The notes under the pieces: model-generated
What the model was told of the DNA's origin: nothing
Databases searched by the model: none
What the model saw: only the letters and a program-made list of their open reading frames with translations
Part shown: piece by piece, positions 1-12,300 of the stretch
Numbering within the stretch: the stretch's first letter is position 1
Layout: every line of letters starts with the position of its first letter
Program-made: the position numbers and the translations under genes
NCBI GenBank assembly: GCA_013396655.1
Contig: WBMV01000127.1
Location: forward strand, 249,889 to 313,888
Reading direction: 5' to 3'
DNA from: Campylorhamphus procurvoides
Lineage: Eukaryota > Chordata > Aves > Passeriformes > Dendrocolaptidae
Length of the DNA: 64,000 bases

Positions 1-3000
1 AATGAATCCATCTTCACAACACCCTTGAAAAGAACATGAGAATATATATTTGATAGAAGAAATAAGGCCCATGGTATTGCCTGTCCAAACCAGCCTCTCT
101 GGGAACTGATCCACGCACAATCTGTGAGTTTGTTTTCCACTAACACCCTTAACTTACACTTACATAATGAGATTTACAGAGTGGCTTCTAAAATTTGTTA
201 GATCTGAGGTGTGAACAATCAGGGAGTGTCTGACAAACTGTAGATCAAAAAATCACCCTCTTTGAGGCAGAAGATTTTTCAAGTTTAATTTCCAAAAAGG
301 ACATTTCCTCTGCCAGCATCTTGCAGGCAATGGGTGTTGAGCTACCAAGAATTTTGAGCTGTATGAGCATTCACTGTTCAGGGGAACAGGAATTCCTCTG
401 TGGAATGTTTCAGCTATCCCCAAGGAGCCCAGGAAATTCTGATGGCATCTTCACCTCCCTATTTCTCTCCAATCTTCAGCTTCCAGTTGCTTTATAAACT
501 GATTTGTATGATACCTAAAGCCATCAGAACCTATTGCCAAGCTCCTCCTGTGCTTTTGAACACTGAATACAGAATTTTTGCTTTAATTAGAGGTGTTCCT
601 CAGGGTGGTTTTTAGTGGGTTGGAGCCCTTTTTTTTTAGTTTTTCCCTGTTTATTTTTTTATTCAGTCAATAGGAGGAAAGAAAGAACACAGCCAAGTAG
701 AGAGCATTAATTTGAACACAGAGTGATATCAGCAGAAATTGGAGGGCACAAAGGTTGTATCCTGAAGACAACAGAGCATGATGAGTCTGAGCTCAGATCC
801 CATCTGTACTCAAGCTCTCCAGCATTTATTTTCTTGATTTCATTAGCAGGTAGCAAAAATCACCATGGCAGACATGGAATTTAGGGAAGGCTGAGTGCAG
901 AGAGAAGAATAGAGTCACTGAAGTAGATAAAAGTCAAAATGCAAGTCTTGGTTCAATTTCTCATATATTTTGTTACTCTGTGTGTTTTAAAAACAAACAA
1001 CAAACCCACAGTAATTCTGTCAATGTAGATTGTATTTCTAATGGTCTGGAATCAGCATTCTTGAGGAGTTTTGAACTCAGTAATGAATAATTGAGATGCC
1101 AGCATTTCAAACCAATTCCAATGAATTCTCTCTTGAGGATGCCCCAGGGTGTCAGCAGACAGAAGTTTAGAATTGGAGGTCTTGACGTGAGAGTCAGGTG
1201 AGGCTGGGACCAACCTGGGATCCTGCTGGAGTTTCTGAGCTTATCCATGACAAGCTTTCTTTAGGAATTTTGCTTCAGAATATCACAGAGGAAAAAAAAA
1301 ACCCAGACCACAGTTGTGTCACCTCCCACTGCTGAATGAGTGGTGGAGAGGGAGATGTGCTGTGTGCTCATCTCTGCAGCCCCAGTGACCAGGGAGAATC
1401 CCTGTGGGGCCGTGTTCACTCTTTGCTATGTGAGGCTTGAGAATTATAACACAGCTGACAAAAGTAATTTTTAATATTTCACAGTTTAGAATTTATCAGG
1501 CTACGCCACATTTTCCTTACAGGCTTGGTACACGCAGTGATAAGAGAGGACAACAAGACAACGGGATTTTAACATTAAAAATACACGGCTAGTGCACTGG
1601 ACTGTTTTGGAAGGTATTTGATGACTCAACATTCCTGTTCTGTGTTTTGCCTGTTAATTGGGTTTGCTGCAGGTTGTCTGACATGCATTTATCCAGGAGA
1701 CATCAGTTACAGCACAATAAGCAGCAGTGAATAGGGGGGTGTAATTATATCTCGGTGCTTTCCTTAACAGGCTGGGGCTGAATTGAATTGTGAGCTCTGT
1801 GATGCTGAAGCAAATTCTCTAATCCCTTCTGTCAGGGATAAAAGGAAGAGAAGACATTGAGTATCCTACATAAACAAAAGTACTTTAAACATGAGATAGG
1901 AGCAGCCCTCTGTTGTTTTTTTTTAAATCCTACTTTGACCTGTGCTCTGGGTATTAATAGAGACTTTATGCTGGCATTGCAGCATTGCAACATTGCATGA
2001 TATCAACTCTGAGGGTTACATTAAAATATGAAAGTTGATTAGACTAACAATTTCTTAGCTCACTGAAAAGAAATATGCAAGAACTTTCACAGAGTTTTTT
2101 TCTATTATTATTTATGGATTATCTTGTGAAAGATCTCAAAATTGCCGTTTCCCCCCCCATTTCTCTTTTCTTTTCCCTTTCTAATCTACATCTTCAGAAA
2201 TTGCACATTAAAAGCTTCACAAAGACATTCACCTGAAGATAGAATATTTTTAAATAAATCATTCAAAAGTTAAAGAGGTGTTTGCCTTCCTCACACACAT
2301 TTATTGTTTGCCTCAGAGGCCAATAGAATTATTGATTTTTGCAGAGAAAAAGAAACCTCTTTGAAGATTTGGTCTGACCTTCTGCATAATGTAAGTCAAA
2401 TAAATTCACTCTGTGAATTGAGCAATCATCCTTTCTATTGGACTCAGATATTCTTGCTAAAACTTCAGCCTGTCCTTTACAAACACATCCATTCATTGTT
2501 TGGAAAAAACAAAAACAGGAAAGTACTCAGTATCCAGGTACTGACTACCTTTGATAAACTAGTCTAACAACTGAATTATGTGTAATATTGGAGACATTTC
2601 ATCAAACTGTATTGTGAAACGGTGCACTTTGAGGGGCTTGCCTTGAGAGATCTCTCGGGAATTTCCCTGCTGCTTTTCTCCCATCTGAGTTTGTCCACTG
2701 GTTTCCCTTTTTCCTGGGCAGGGGTCTTTGGGATGAAGATCGTGGGTCTTCCTTGCTGTATCCTTTTCAACTTGGCTCAAAAAGTAACTTAAACCAGTTT
2801 TCTTGGCAACCTGAACCAGTCTAATTAGCAAACTTCTACAATTACCTTATTTTCTTGACAAATTTCTGGACTTACCTTAGTTTTATATGGTGTCCATTCT
2901 ATTTCAGAAGCCTCAAGGCCAAATACAGAGAACAACCATACCATATTCCCTGTTTCTATATTTATAAGTATTTATGGGCTCAACCATGCAGTCTGTCCTT

Positions 3001-4249
3001 GCAACTTCAGCAAAAGTCCCTACAATTATTTCAATTGGCTCTCTCAGTGTTAGTTCGTTATTGATAATTTATATCAGGTGGGTGGGAATAATCCAATTAT
3101 CAGGCAATGACAAACACCTGTGTTGAAGAAACGGCCTCATCCTGTACCTGAGGGCAGGGCTGCTCTTGGCGTGTGCTGGGAAAATATACATTGCAGAGTT
3201 TCAATTAAAGGATTCTGAGTAACACCAGACATCAAGAAAACTGAGGGTGGCTGTCACTTGTCCTGTAGAGGAGTTAAGGTAATTTGAATGATGCTTTTTA
3301 TTTTTTTTTTAAATTTTTATAACCTGTGGCCTTTGTTGTTGTGTGAATATCCATGCTGTCTGCTTTGAACAAGGAGGCTGAGTGAGGGCAACCCCCCTGC
3401 TTTCTACATAAACCCCCAGAAAACACCAAAATCTTCCACAAGGGGGAATTGTCTTTCTCCACACAACTTTACCTTGTGCTTTCTGAATACTAAGGTGGTT
3501 CTAAAGTGGTTAAGAAGATTGTAGTCAAAGATGCTCTGACAGAGCAGAGGTCAGGCCCTTGAATGGGAGGAATTGCTTGTATGCAGTGCAGGCTGCTTTA
3601 TGTTGGGATTAAAAGTTGCTTTTCTGTGGAGCCAGGGAGGCTGAGAGCATGTCAACAACATATTAGGTGGTGTGGGAAATGCATCCCTGGATATGGCTGG
3701 CAGTAGGTACTGACTTGTTTGTCTCCTTGTTGGTTTAATTCTGGTTTTTTGAGGTTACATTGATAGTAAATAGATTTGTTAACCAGAGGTTAAATAAGAA
3801 TCAGATGTACATAAAAGTATGAGGTAGAGGTGGTTTTCATCCTAAGTGGAATTACTACATAATAAAGGTGCCCAAACTAATATAAAGCATAAAGGGAAGA
3901 CACAGTTTTGTGTCATAAAGCCCTTGAGTTTTTTCTTTTCTATTTCAGTTGTAAATGCCTCTGCCTTTTCTCTGCTAAATTTTACTTCAGATTCCTGGTG
4001 ATTTATTTCTTGTATATTAATGTGGGTTGATCTTCAAAACTCTTGGATTCAAGGAGTCTGTACTCCTCCATTTAGATGTGTTCAGGATAATAGGATGCAG
4101 TTTTCCATAGGTATTGGGCCACCACTGCTGTCATTTTTACATTACATGTGATAGGAAGCTTCCACATCTTTCCCAGTGCATTTGGAGAGGGGTTTGATGC
4201 TAAATTTTGCTTTAATTCCATATGGGTTAATAGTGAATGTTTGCTGTAC
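1..4249. other. Gene-free AT-rich sequence
   Basis: No gene or recognisable mobile element. Visible details are an 8-bp unit present three times at 1974-1997 (GCATTGCA twice, then ACATTGCA), a run of eight C at 2151-2158 and a T-rich run near 3299-3310. Short ORFs on opposite strands at 2304-2831 overlap each other and resemble no protein I know. Confidence 0.6.
1974..1997. repeat. Three-copy 8-bp tandem repeat
   Basis: GCATTGCA occurs twice in direct succession, followed by ACATTGCA with one change. It is too short to be a satellite and most likely arose by local slippage. Confidence 0.7.
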
Positions 4250-4640
4250 GAGATGTGAAGCTTTTATCTTGAAGGAAAACTTGCAATGTTAATGGCATCT
4301 GTTTATCTGTAAATTCATCCCCCCAGTGCTTACATGTAGTAACAGCTCCGTGTAGAAGAGGTCACGTCCTAATGGGAGCTCTGGGGGGGATCAATAACTG
4401 CAGCCATCCAAATCACTTCAAATGATGGCATAAAGAGCTGGCACGAGAATAATTTGTTGAGGACAGCTGTCCCTAAAATGGACTCCTTTCAAAGCAGGCA
4501 GAGATGAAAATTATAGGTCGCCTCTTTTCTTTTAGGAGTCTAAACACTTCTTTGCGGTTTAAAATTGTCTATTTTCATGACCCTGACTAAGATGCAGAAT
4601 CCTCACATAGACTCAAATTGTTAATACATGTTCAGTTGAA
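4250..4640. promoter_or_regulatory. Candidate conserved non-coding element
   Basis: The block lacks simple repeats and stop-free frames. It has balanced composition for an AT-rich region and dense homeodomain-type and GATA-type words such as TTTATCTGT and AATTTGTT, plus scattered surviving CpGs (for example CACGTCC and GGCACGAG). This texture is typical of vertebrate conserved enhancers, but no alignment was possible, so the boundaries and the function are inference. Confidence 0.25.
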
Positions 4641-4974
4641 AAGATAATTTAGTGTGTTCCCAAGTGCAATTCCTGTGGATTTCTTGGGGGAATTTTCCAG
4701 GGAAACCACTGGTACTGGGACCTTCAACAGGATCACACCATGGGTTAGTTATTTCAGAGAAATCCTTCATGGGAAGAAGCTGAAGGAGGAACTGACCATC
4801 TGGAAGACACCTGCTTTTGGGGCATGAAAAATCTAGACCATATCAGGTTTGTCCATTAGTAGCTAAAGGAGGCTTTTAACATGGATGTGGAACTCCACAC
4901 CACCAAGGTTAGGATATTAAAGAAATTCTTCTTTCATTGGTGTCACTGCTGCAGCATTAGAAAGCACGAGGAAA

Positions 4975-5235
4975 AGTCCTAGGCAAGACCTGCTCCTTGT
5001 GTACTAACAAATGGAGACAGGTTATTCATCAGCACAACAAACAGTTTTTGCAATTGGTTTCGTTCCCATTCAGGCAGAATTAGAGTGGAAATCCCCCTGC
5101 TAATGAGCATGACACACACATTAATATCAAATGAATTCATTATGATCAGCATTACACCAGCAGATTCCAAATGAATTAATAATGACAGCGCAGTCAAAAC
5201 AAAGTGGAGCCACACTTAGTTAAAGGCATAACAGG
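4975..5235. promoter_or_regulatory. Candidate conserved non-coding element
   Basis: Repeat-free block with clustered homeodomain core words: GCTAATGAGC near 5099, CATTAATATC near 5119 and GAATTAATAATGAC near 5172. CpGs survive in TTTCGTT and AGCGCAG. A 78-codon ORF on the minus strand (4979-5215) covers much of the block but has no recognisable domain. Regulatory role is inferred from composition only. Confidence 0.27.
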
Positions 5236-6230
5236 CTGTTAATGACACCATTGAATGGGCTGGAGAGTGTCTGGTTGGGCAGGATCGGAGTCTGGAGTAC
5301 AAGGGAATGGTTCTCCTTTTACACAAAATAAAACAGGTCTGATTTTTTTTTTATTAGCCTCTTAAAAATAATCTTCAGTGAAAGTCTGGTGAACAGTTCA
5401 GTTTGAAAAAAAAAACCCAAGGTATTTTGCTTGGGCAGTTTTAAAAAAAAAAATATTTTTTCTACTAAATGAGAGAAATAGATGTGAATGTGCAAATTTT
5501 ATTTATTTTTTTGTCCTGAATTTCTCACAGCAAAAAATGTTTGGGTAGTCAAAACCTGGGAATCTGCATAATGCCCTAGCTCGTTTTGCATTTTCTGTTA
5601 CTTTCTTGTTTTAATAGTAAACTTGATGCAAGCAGGAAGAAATAGGGTTAGTGAATGAGTTATATAGCTTGAATTTTAATAACCCTTAAGATATCTTACT
5701 TTCCTACTCACCAGGGAGTAGCTTGCACTTTGTCCTGCACCTTTTTTCCATACTATAAAATGAATTGTAATTCTCTGGGGAAGAAAATAACATTAGCAAA
5801 ACATGTAGGAGCTGGGAACTCAGGAGTACATAAACTAAAATAACAACTAGGGGTTTAGTTCAGTATTCTAATTAGTCTGATTACCAAACATAGCTGCAGA
5901 AGATTTAAGAAACCTCCTTCTTTTCTGACCCAGAGCCACTGTTTTTATAACTAATCCAAAAAACTCTCTCACTTCCATTTATGTTTCCTCTTCTGATCAT
6001 AATAATATGTAGTGGAAATAATTTCTTTTCTATCTCAAAGAAGAAAAGGTTGGCAACTATTTTTCCTAGAACTCAGTTGCATCAATTTTTCTGTATGAAG
6101 ATGTAACAGTTTGAAATATATATAGCAGCAAAATCCAGCTAAGGAGTCCTTTCATGAAAATTCTTCAATTTCTCCAGAGTGAAACATTTAAAGTTTTGGT
6201 CAGAAACAAATTCAGTTTTAAAAGTTTGCC

Positions 6231-6251
6231 TTTTTTTTTTTTTTTTTTTTT
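6231..6251. repeat. T21 homopolymer
   Basis: Twenty-one consecutive T. No retroposed body is recognisable on either side, so it may be a simple repeat rather than the tail of an inserted RNA copy. Confidence 0.9.
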
Positions 6252-7238
6252 GCTAAATGAAAATGGAAACAGAAGACAAGTTTTCAATTCACCTGAAGAA
6301 TATTTAATTTTCTTGAGCTATTACTTAGAAAGCTCTTTTTTTTTTCCAATTTTCAGCTTCAAATCTGACATTTCAAATAATTTAATGGAATAAAATTTAA
6401 TCTCCTGGCTCTTACCTGTTGTTTAAGGGAGAAGCAAATAATTCTTCATCTGTTTGTTGCATTGCCATTGAAGTAAACATTCTTTTTCCATTATGAGACA
6501 TGACAAATAGGAGCATCTCCACTCCATTTGTCTTTTTTACAACATTCATTACTCTGTGAAGTTCTCCTGTGTCCTCTCTTATTTGTCTCATCTCTAAACA
6601 TCTCAATCTTGGCGCACTCATTTCTTAAGGGGGAAGTCTTCCATTGCCTCTAATCGCTTTTGTCATCCACCAGTGAACCCTTTGTGCCCTAAAAGGAGTG
6701 TGACACAGGGAAGGTAACCAGAACTTAACCATGCCAAGGGAAATGTCCATCAGAGCAAATTCATATGGCAGCATTAAAAACATCTTTTTCTACCCTTTTT
6801 TATATTAACATCAAAGAGGCTCTTTTTGGACTTAGAAAAGCAACATAATAAAGTGACTCAAATGAAAGAAAATATTGCTGGTTAATGATCACATTCCGTG
6901 CATCTCCCAAATATCCCAGTTTAGGAAAATGCTCTTCTCTGATCATGGCTTTGATTATGACCCCTTTGCTTTTAGAAAGCTTTATCAGCAGCTAAGTTTA
7001 AAAACATGACAGGATAGGCATTCTGCAGCACTCTGAAATCAAGAGGGTTAGTTTTCCTGCAGGATCCAAAAATCAGGATGAGACTGTACTGATGGAAAAT
7101 AGTGCTCAAAATTGCCTATATTTGCTAGTATAGCTGAGGGTAATTCTTTTTAATTTAATTTTTTTCCCCTGTGAGAACACCTGCTTTCTGTAGCCTTTGT
7201 TTCTCGACTGACAGCAAATTAAGATCATAGTTGGGTGA

Positions 7239-7257
7239 CTATTATCTGTGATAATAG
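7239..7257. repeat. Perfect 8-bp inverted repeat, 3-nt loop
   Basis: CTATTATC and GATAATAG flank a TGT loop. The stem is AT-rich. A few such stems are expected by chance in 64 kb. Confidence 0.6.
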
Positions 7258-7544
7258 ATAATAGAATGCTTGTTCTCTGCTGAAGGGAAATCATTACAGT
7301 GGGCTGCTATTAACATGCAAGGTGCAAACATTCTCTTTTTGTTCTACATCCACTTTTCACCACCACTCTCAACACAGTTCTAATTCTGGATGGGGAATGT
7401 GCTGTTAGTTCCTGTTGCCCTGTGGTGTTTTGTCATCTTGAGTTTCTGGTTTCATATTCAGCAAACTGAAAAAGTGAAGTTTACCAAGAAGGCTGGAAAT
7501 TGTCAAGTCAGTGGATGTAATTTGTAACTAAGTAATAGTATGTA

Positions 7545-7568
7545 ATATGCATATATATATGTGTGTGT
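7545..7568. repeat. Alternating purine-pyrimidine tract (AT then GT)
   Basis: Twenty-four bases alternate strictly purine and pyrimidine: an AT-repeat stretch followed by (GT)4. Such tracts can adopt left-handed DNA under supercoiling and are mutable microsatellites. Confidence 0.85.
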
Positions 7569-8414
7569 CAAAAGTAAGATCATTTTTGCTGCAATTCTCA
7601 ATGCCTCACATCCCCAGTTAGACCTTAATTATGTTGGAGCACAGCCCTTTGGAGTTTCTACCAAATTATGGACATGTAAAAATAATTTTATGGGCTTTTA
7701 CACGCTTTTCTATTAGACGTGATTTCTAGGGCTTAATTTTGTCTTCTCTAAAAAACCCCCAATGCATTACCAATCATATGTTTAAGGCGATTTGCAAAAT
7801 AGTTCATAAAAGCTATCAAACCATTTACATGTTGAGTACAACAGAAGCATTTTAAAATGTTGCAGAAGAGTCCTTTTTCTTGTCGTGCCTTGTAAGATTC
7901 AGATCCTCCTGACTTCATATTTCAAATTTCTTTAGGGCAGTAGTTGCTCTCAGGCAGAGATGTCCATCCTATGGGATCCATGGCAGGATAGGGGGATAGT
8001 GCTCCTGGTTTGCAGCCTTTTCTACTGTGGCAGAGAGCAGAGTGGAGGCTAAATGAATCATTTTGGCAGTAGCAACAGGGAAAGCATCCCAGGTAAAGAT
8101 ATTGACTGGGAATGAGCTCCTGTTACAAGGAAATTAATCAGTCTACAGTCAGTGTTTTGATTCTTTCCAGTGAAAAATAAGAAAGGTGGCTTATGTTACC
8201 ATTGGAGATTATGATACTGAAGCTAAAAGGGAAGGAAAGGTGAAAAACATCCTTTGGACCATCATCTAACTTGTTCAGCCTGGGAGTAACCCTGGGATGA
8301 CAGGTAATGCTGAGAATAGAGTGGTGATGTGCACATTTAGAGTTTGGGTGTGTGTGGTTTATCCTGGAAATTCAATTGAGCAGCGTGCAGGATCCAGCTT
8401 CATGTTCCAGGGTA

Positions 8415-8493
8415 CTTTTTGTTTTGGTGGTTTGTTTGTTTTGTGTGTGTTTGTTTGTGGGTTTTGGTTTGTTGTTGTTTTGGGTTTTTTTTT
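8415..8493. repeat. Degenerate TTTG-rich low-complexity tract
   Basis: About 80 bases composed almost only of G and T on the plus strand, built from TTTG, GTGT and TTG units. Similar tracts, mostly in the complementary A/C form, recur near 13.30, 31.44, 45.55 and 52.44 kb. The 71- and 72-codon ORFs across it are artefacts of low complexity. Confidence 0.85.
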
Positions 8494-9104
8494 CCCCAGG
8501 TTGTATCTTGCATAAAACTAAAGAGGCAGTTTCATGTATGGGTTTACATCCAGGGATTACATTTTGATGTCAGGAAGGGGGATATAAACGTTTCTCAGGA
8601 AGGGTAGGAGTCAAGAAAAAGGGAATAGGCAAGCCCTGCCTCGCTCTGCTTGGTTATTCAGGTTATTAGGGAAGCAGTGACATGGACAGTTTGGGTGTTT
8701 GCTGCTGGCTGCAACTAATGGATATCTGCAGAGGGAACCTGCCAAGATGTGACCTGTAACAGCATCCCAAGAAGTACCAACATGTTCAGTGGGATGGTCT
8801 AAGACTTCCTGCAGATGGTTGGGGTGTCTCTGCTTGAGGATGGAGCTGTGCCTGCCTGGGGCACTAAGCTGGGGGTGGTGGCAGGACTGGCACTGCTGTC
8901 CTGCCTTTCAGGGCTGGTGTGGCTGCCCTACAGTCCCACTCACAGCAGATTTGGGGCTGCAGAATTGACCTTCCCATTCCATCAGTCCCATCCCTCAGTG
9001 CTTTCCCATGCCCAGTCTCCTTCCCTTTCTGCTGCCCCTCAAACTGAAGAGCTGAGAAGCTGGGAAGTTCCTCTCTGCTTCTGTTGTCACCACTGCACTT
9101 GAGG

Positions 9105-9400
9105 AAGAAGTTGCAAATGTTCAGTTTCGTTGTTGTAAAGCAGCAATTTGCAATAGAGCCCCCAGAATAATTACTTTTGGAATGGAAACCAACGGGGTCC
9201 AAATTGGCCCTTCTGACTGTAAAACTGCTTGTGTGAGATTTTTTCGTTCTCTGGTGAGTTTGTGTACTGGCGCTAATTAACATTTTAGAAAGTAATGAAA
9301 TCAAAATGCAATCTTCATGGCTGTTGATTGTAGTAAACTCGAGTCATTTACCTCGTAAGTAATCCTCATTCAGGCAAATCATCTGTGTGACCTCCCTGTT
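9105..9400. promoter_or_regulatory. Candidate conserved non-coding element
   Basis: This repeat-free block keeps many CpGs for an AT-rich avian region (TTTCGTT, CAACGGG, TTTTCGTT, GGCGCTAATTAAC, CTCGAG, CCTCGTAA). It contains homeodomain-type cores (CTAATTAA near 9273) and a TTGCAAAT/ATTTGCAA pair (9109-9117 and 9146-9155) resembling octamer or C/EBP half sites. It is one of the stronger-looking regulatory candidates in the window, but conservation is not tested here. Confidence 0.33.
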
Positions 9401-11179
9401 CCTCACAGGGATAAGGACTGGAGTGGGGCCCTAAATGTGCATTAAAAGCCCTTGTCTGAACGTACCTTAATGTTGCAGGGCAGATTAAGGGGCTTTGTGC
9501 CACGAGCCCTAAAACTCCTTCATGTACAATTCAGAGGGTTTAATTTAGAGCAAGTTTTGTCTGATTCCCTGGATCAGACATCCCCCAGGGGGGACTCTGG
9601 AACCAGAGTGGGCACTATCTGGGGAGGTACATATAGCATGTCTTGGAGTAGGGGGACTTTAAATCGTTTTGGATTATAAATATTGGATCTTTCTGTGTTC
9701 TGGTTTTCCAGTGGCAAATAGCTCTTGCTGTCTCCGCTGCAGTGTACATATTTACTGTATCAGCAAATGAAATGATGGAACTTTGAGTGGAGAACCACCA
9801 CTACATTAATCTTAAATAATTTGCCTGTATCTGATGACCTGAGTATCAGTTCTTTTAAAATGTGGGTGCTATGTTGCTGGTGTCAATCAGTGTCCAGAAT
9901 CAAGTTTAATTTCAGTTTACTTCTTTTACTCTGAGTAATATTAGATTTTTTTCCCACCAGTTTATTGGAAATACACCTAAACCTGTATTGTGAGGGAACT
10001 GATCCATGGGCTCTTGCTGACTGATTCAATTTGAATCCCATCTAATGTGAGTCCTCACTGAGGAAAATGAATATAAAAAAGAAATATATTGATTTAAATA
10101 CAAAGACCTGTGTTCAAAACCAGTTTAAGGCAATATTAATAATAATAAAGAAGGTTTTCTTTGTTCTACACAACAAGTAAATTCATCCCTTTGAAAGTAC
10201 ATCCTAAATAGCGAGAAGGGCTGTCTCAAGAATTTTTCTTTCTCCAAAAAATGTCACCAGCATATGGAATCCCGTTTATTCATGCAGTGAATTCATTTAG
10301 TGATGGTGAAACTCAGTGTTAGGGTGACCTTCATTTGTTCCTTCCCTCTCTCTAAAAAATTCCCTGTTTGTGTTTTCCCTTTAGACGCACATAGATTTGA
10401 AAAGGAAAATTTAAGAGATCCTCTTATATGTAATTGTATGTTTAAACAGGTTAAAACTTAAGGAAAAAGAACACAAATAGTGATTAAATATAATTCCATT
10501 ATATTTTGATGGTTTATAAACATTTGAGTTCCTTGTATGTAACCAATGTAGGCATAAAGGTGTAATATAAGTTTAGTAAAAAGATATTCCAGCTTAGGCT
10601 AAACTTAATTATTAATGCTTTTGTTGCTTATATTGTGTAGTTATACAGCATAAAAACTTAGTATTGCAATAGCTTTCAATCAATTATTTCAGGACTTGAT
10701 TTTTCTCCATACCATTCTCCTTTTTATTTTAATTGACTCATGATAATGAGTGCATGTAATTATCAGTGCAGTGGCTTCTAACTAAATGCCCTGGCATAAC
10801 AGAGGAGAGAGCAACCTAAAAGGCAGCTTTGACTGTGGCACTCAGAAGTGCAAGACAAAAATTGCAGAGGATTTTGGGATATTTGTTGTTTAAATTCTAT
10901 CCTCCAGTCTTTCTGATAGCAAGTTTAGTATTACTCTTGAGTGTTTGTACTCTGACCAGAGTAGGAATCGTTTTCTGTGTGTAGCCTGGTGTTATAGAAA
11001 CTCATTATCTCGGAATTAATAATCTGAATTATTTGTCTGTTCTTTTAATGGCTGGAGGTTGCATTTATTGAGGAAATTGGGCCCTTACTAAACAAAGTGT
11101 TCAAGGATTTTCTTCTCTTATGCTGGTGGTGTCAAACATCTTTTCAGTGAGAATAAAACACTCCATGTTGAGCACATGC
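9401..11179. other. Gene-free AT-rich sequence
   Basis: The first 300 bases (to about 9700) keep some of the texture of the preceding candidate element and may belong to it. The rest is ordinary AT-rich DNA with a short AATAAT run at 10134-10147. No mobile element or gene was recognised. Confidence 0.5.
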
Positions 11180-11740
11180 CTTTTGGTATTTTGCTGAGCC
11201 TGCGCATAGGAATTTCACTGGATTAAAGTTTGGCTGTTTCAGGTGACTTTCTAGGAAAATACAGCGGGGCTGCCTTGAAACCCATGAATTCTGACGAAAT
11301 TCAGGTTAACAAGAGAGCGTCACTGACAGTTTTAGGGACTAGTGGCTTGATTGCTCACTGAAAATTCATATTCCAAGAGATACCTTCTTTAAATAAGCCA
11401 CAGAGGACGTGGCCTGCAAATGCACTATATTGAACTGCAATTTGCATTGTCACCATTAGTGTTCTTTTAGAGCTGATTTTTTATAGTGTTTTATCTCTCT
11501 ATATATCTATATATGGCCACATAAATGTTCAGCAAAGGCAAACTAGGGCTCAGTGTTTCTGGAGCACTTTTAACCCAAACCAAAGCAGTGCCTAAAGCAC
11601 CTAATAGGTTTAGCTGGCTAAATCCCATTGTTTCTGGCTGGTTTAAAGGCTTAGTTTCGTCACTGAGTGCATTATTGCTCTTTGCTTTCTAACTCTGGTA
11701 CAAAAGGTGTCCAAGTGGTCGCTCTTGCATAGTGTACAAT
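11180..11740. promoter_or_regulatory. Candidate conserved non-coding block
   Basis: About 560 bases without internal duplication. CpGs survive in AGCGGGG, GACGAAAT, AGAGCGTC, GGACGTGG and TTTCGTC. Homeodomain and MEF2-like AT words surround a TGCAAATGCA motif near 11416 and a mirrored TGCAATTTGCA near 11438, both resembling POU or C/EBP sites. A short TATA-rich patch (11498-11515) lies in the middle. Identity as an enhancer is inference. Confidence 0.33.
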
Positions 11741-11939
11741 CATTTCAGACTTGCTAGGAAATGCCCATAATGCAAACCCAGATTAAAAATATGAACTTCT
11801 CTTATCACATATAAATTCACCTTCCAATCAGTAAGATCCTTATTGTCCAGCCATCCTGTAATTTCCAGTAAACTGGTTGATAGTGAGCAGGGAGCAAACA
11901 CAGAGCAGTTTTTATTCTGTTCATTTTCTTTTTAATTGC

Positions 11940-12300
11940 TTTCCTGCTAAAAGCACTTGGAGTGGTTGTTAGTTACATGTATTACTACATTATATTCTCT
12001 GGCCTCCTTGGAGAACACCAGGCTAATTAGAAACCCTGAGCTCTCCCTTGTAATTCCTAATCTGGCAAGAGAACCAAAGGAATTTAAGAAGCCCTGGGAG
12101 GGCAGCCTTGTGTGACAGAGGCCAGGGCAGCTCTTCTTTTGAGGAAGGTCAATGTCTTCAAGAGCCTGAGATATTCTGGGTCTTGCAGCTTGACATTCCG
12201 GCATCAGTAACAGTAATGAGTTTCTTCGTCTGCGCTCGAGAGAGTCTGAAATTAACCCCCTATCATCTTCAAACTTGACCTCAATCACAGCAATTAATTA
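11940..12300. promoter_or_regulatory. Candidate conserved non-coding block
   Basis: Repeat-free block with an unusual CpG cluster for this neighbourhood (ATTCCGG near 12197, TTCGTCTGCGCTCGAG near 12225-12240). It ends in a homeodomain-type CAATTAATTAG word at 12292-12302. A 113-codon minus-strand ORF (11947-12288) spans it, but the predicted peptide has no domain I recognise and lacks convincing flanking splice context. A non-coding regulatory element is favoured over an exon. Confidence 0.28.

Larger units (their letters stand above)
5236..9104. other. Gene-free stretch with simple repeats and a GC-richer end
   Basis: AT-rich with many A and T homopolymers (5344-5460). It contains a T21 run at 6231-6251, an alternating purine-pyrimidine tract at 7545-7568 and a G/T-rich tract at 8415-8493. 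From about 8640 to 9100 the sequence is clearly richer in G and C and carries overlapping ORFs on both strands (8815-9102 plus, 8864-9304 minus). Neither shows a domain, and opposite-strand overlap of this sort follows from fewer stop codons in GC-rich DNA. Confidence 0.55.

Noticed and set aside
7239..7257. 8-bp AT-rich hairpin as a functional element
   Set aside because: Several stems of this size and composition are expected by chance in 64 kb of AT-rich DNA.
8297..8607. Three overlapping ORFs rich in Phe, Val, Cys and Gly
   Set aside because: Frames across the G/T low-complexity tract at 8415-8493.
8864..9304. 146-codon minus-strand ORF
   Set aside because: Lies across a GC-richer patch with few stops and runs into a candidate non-coding element. 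No recognisable domain.
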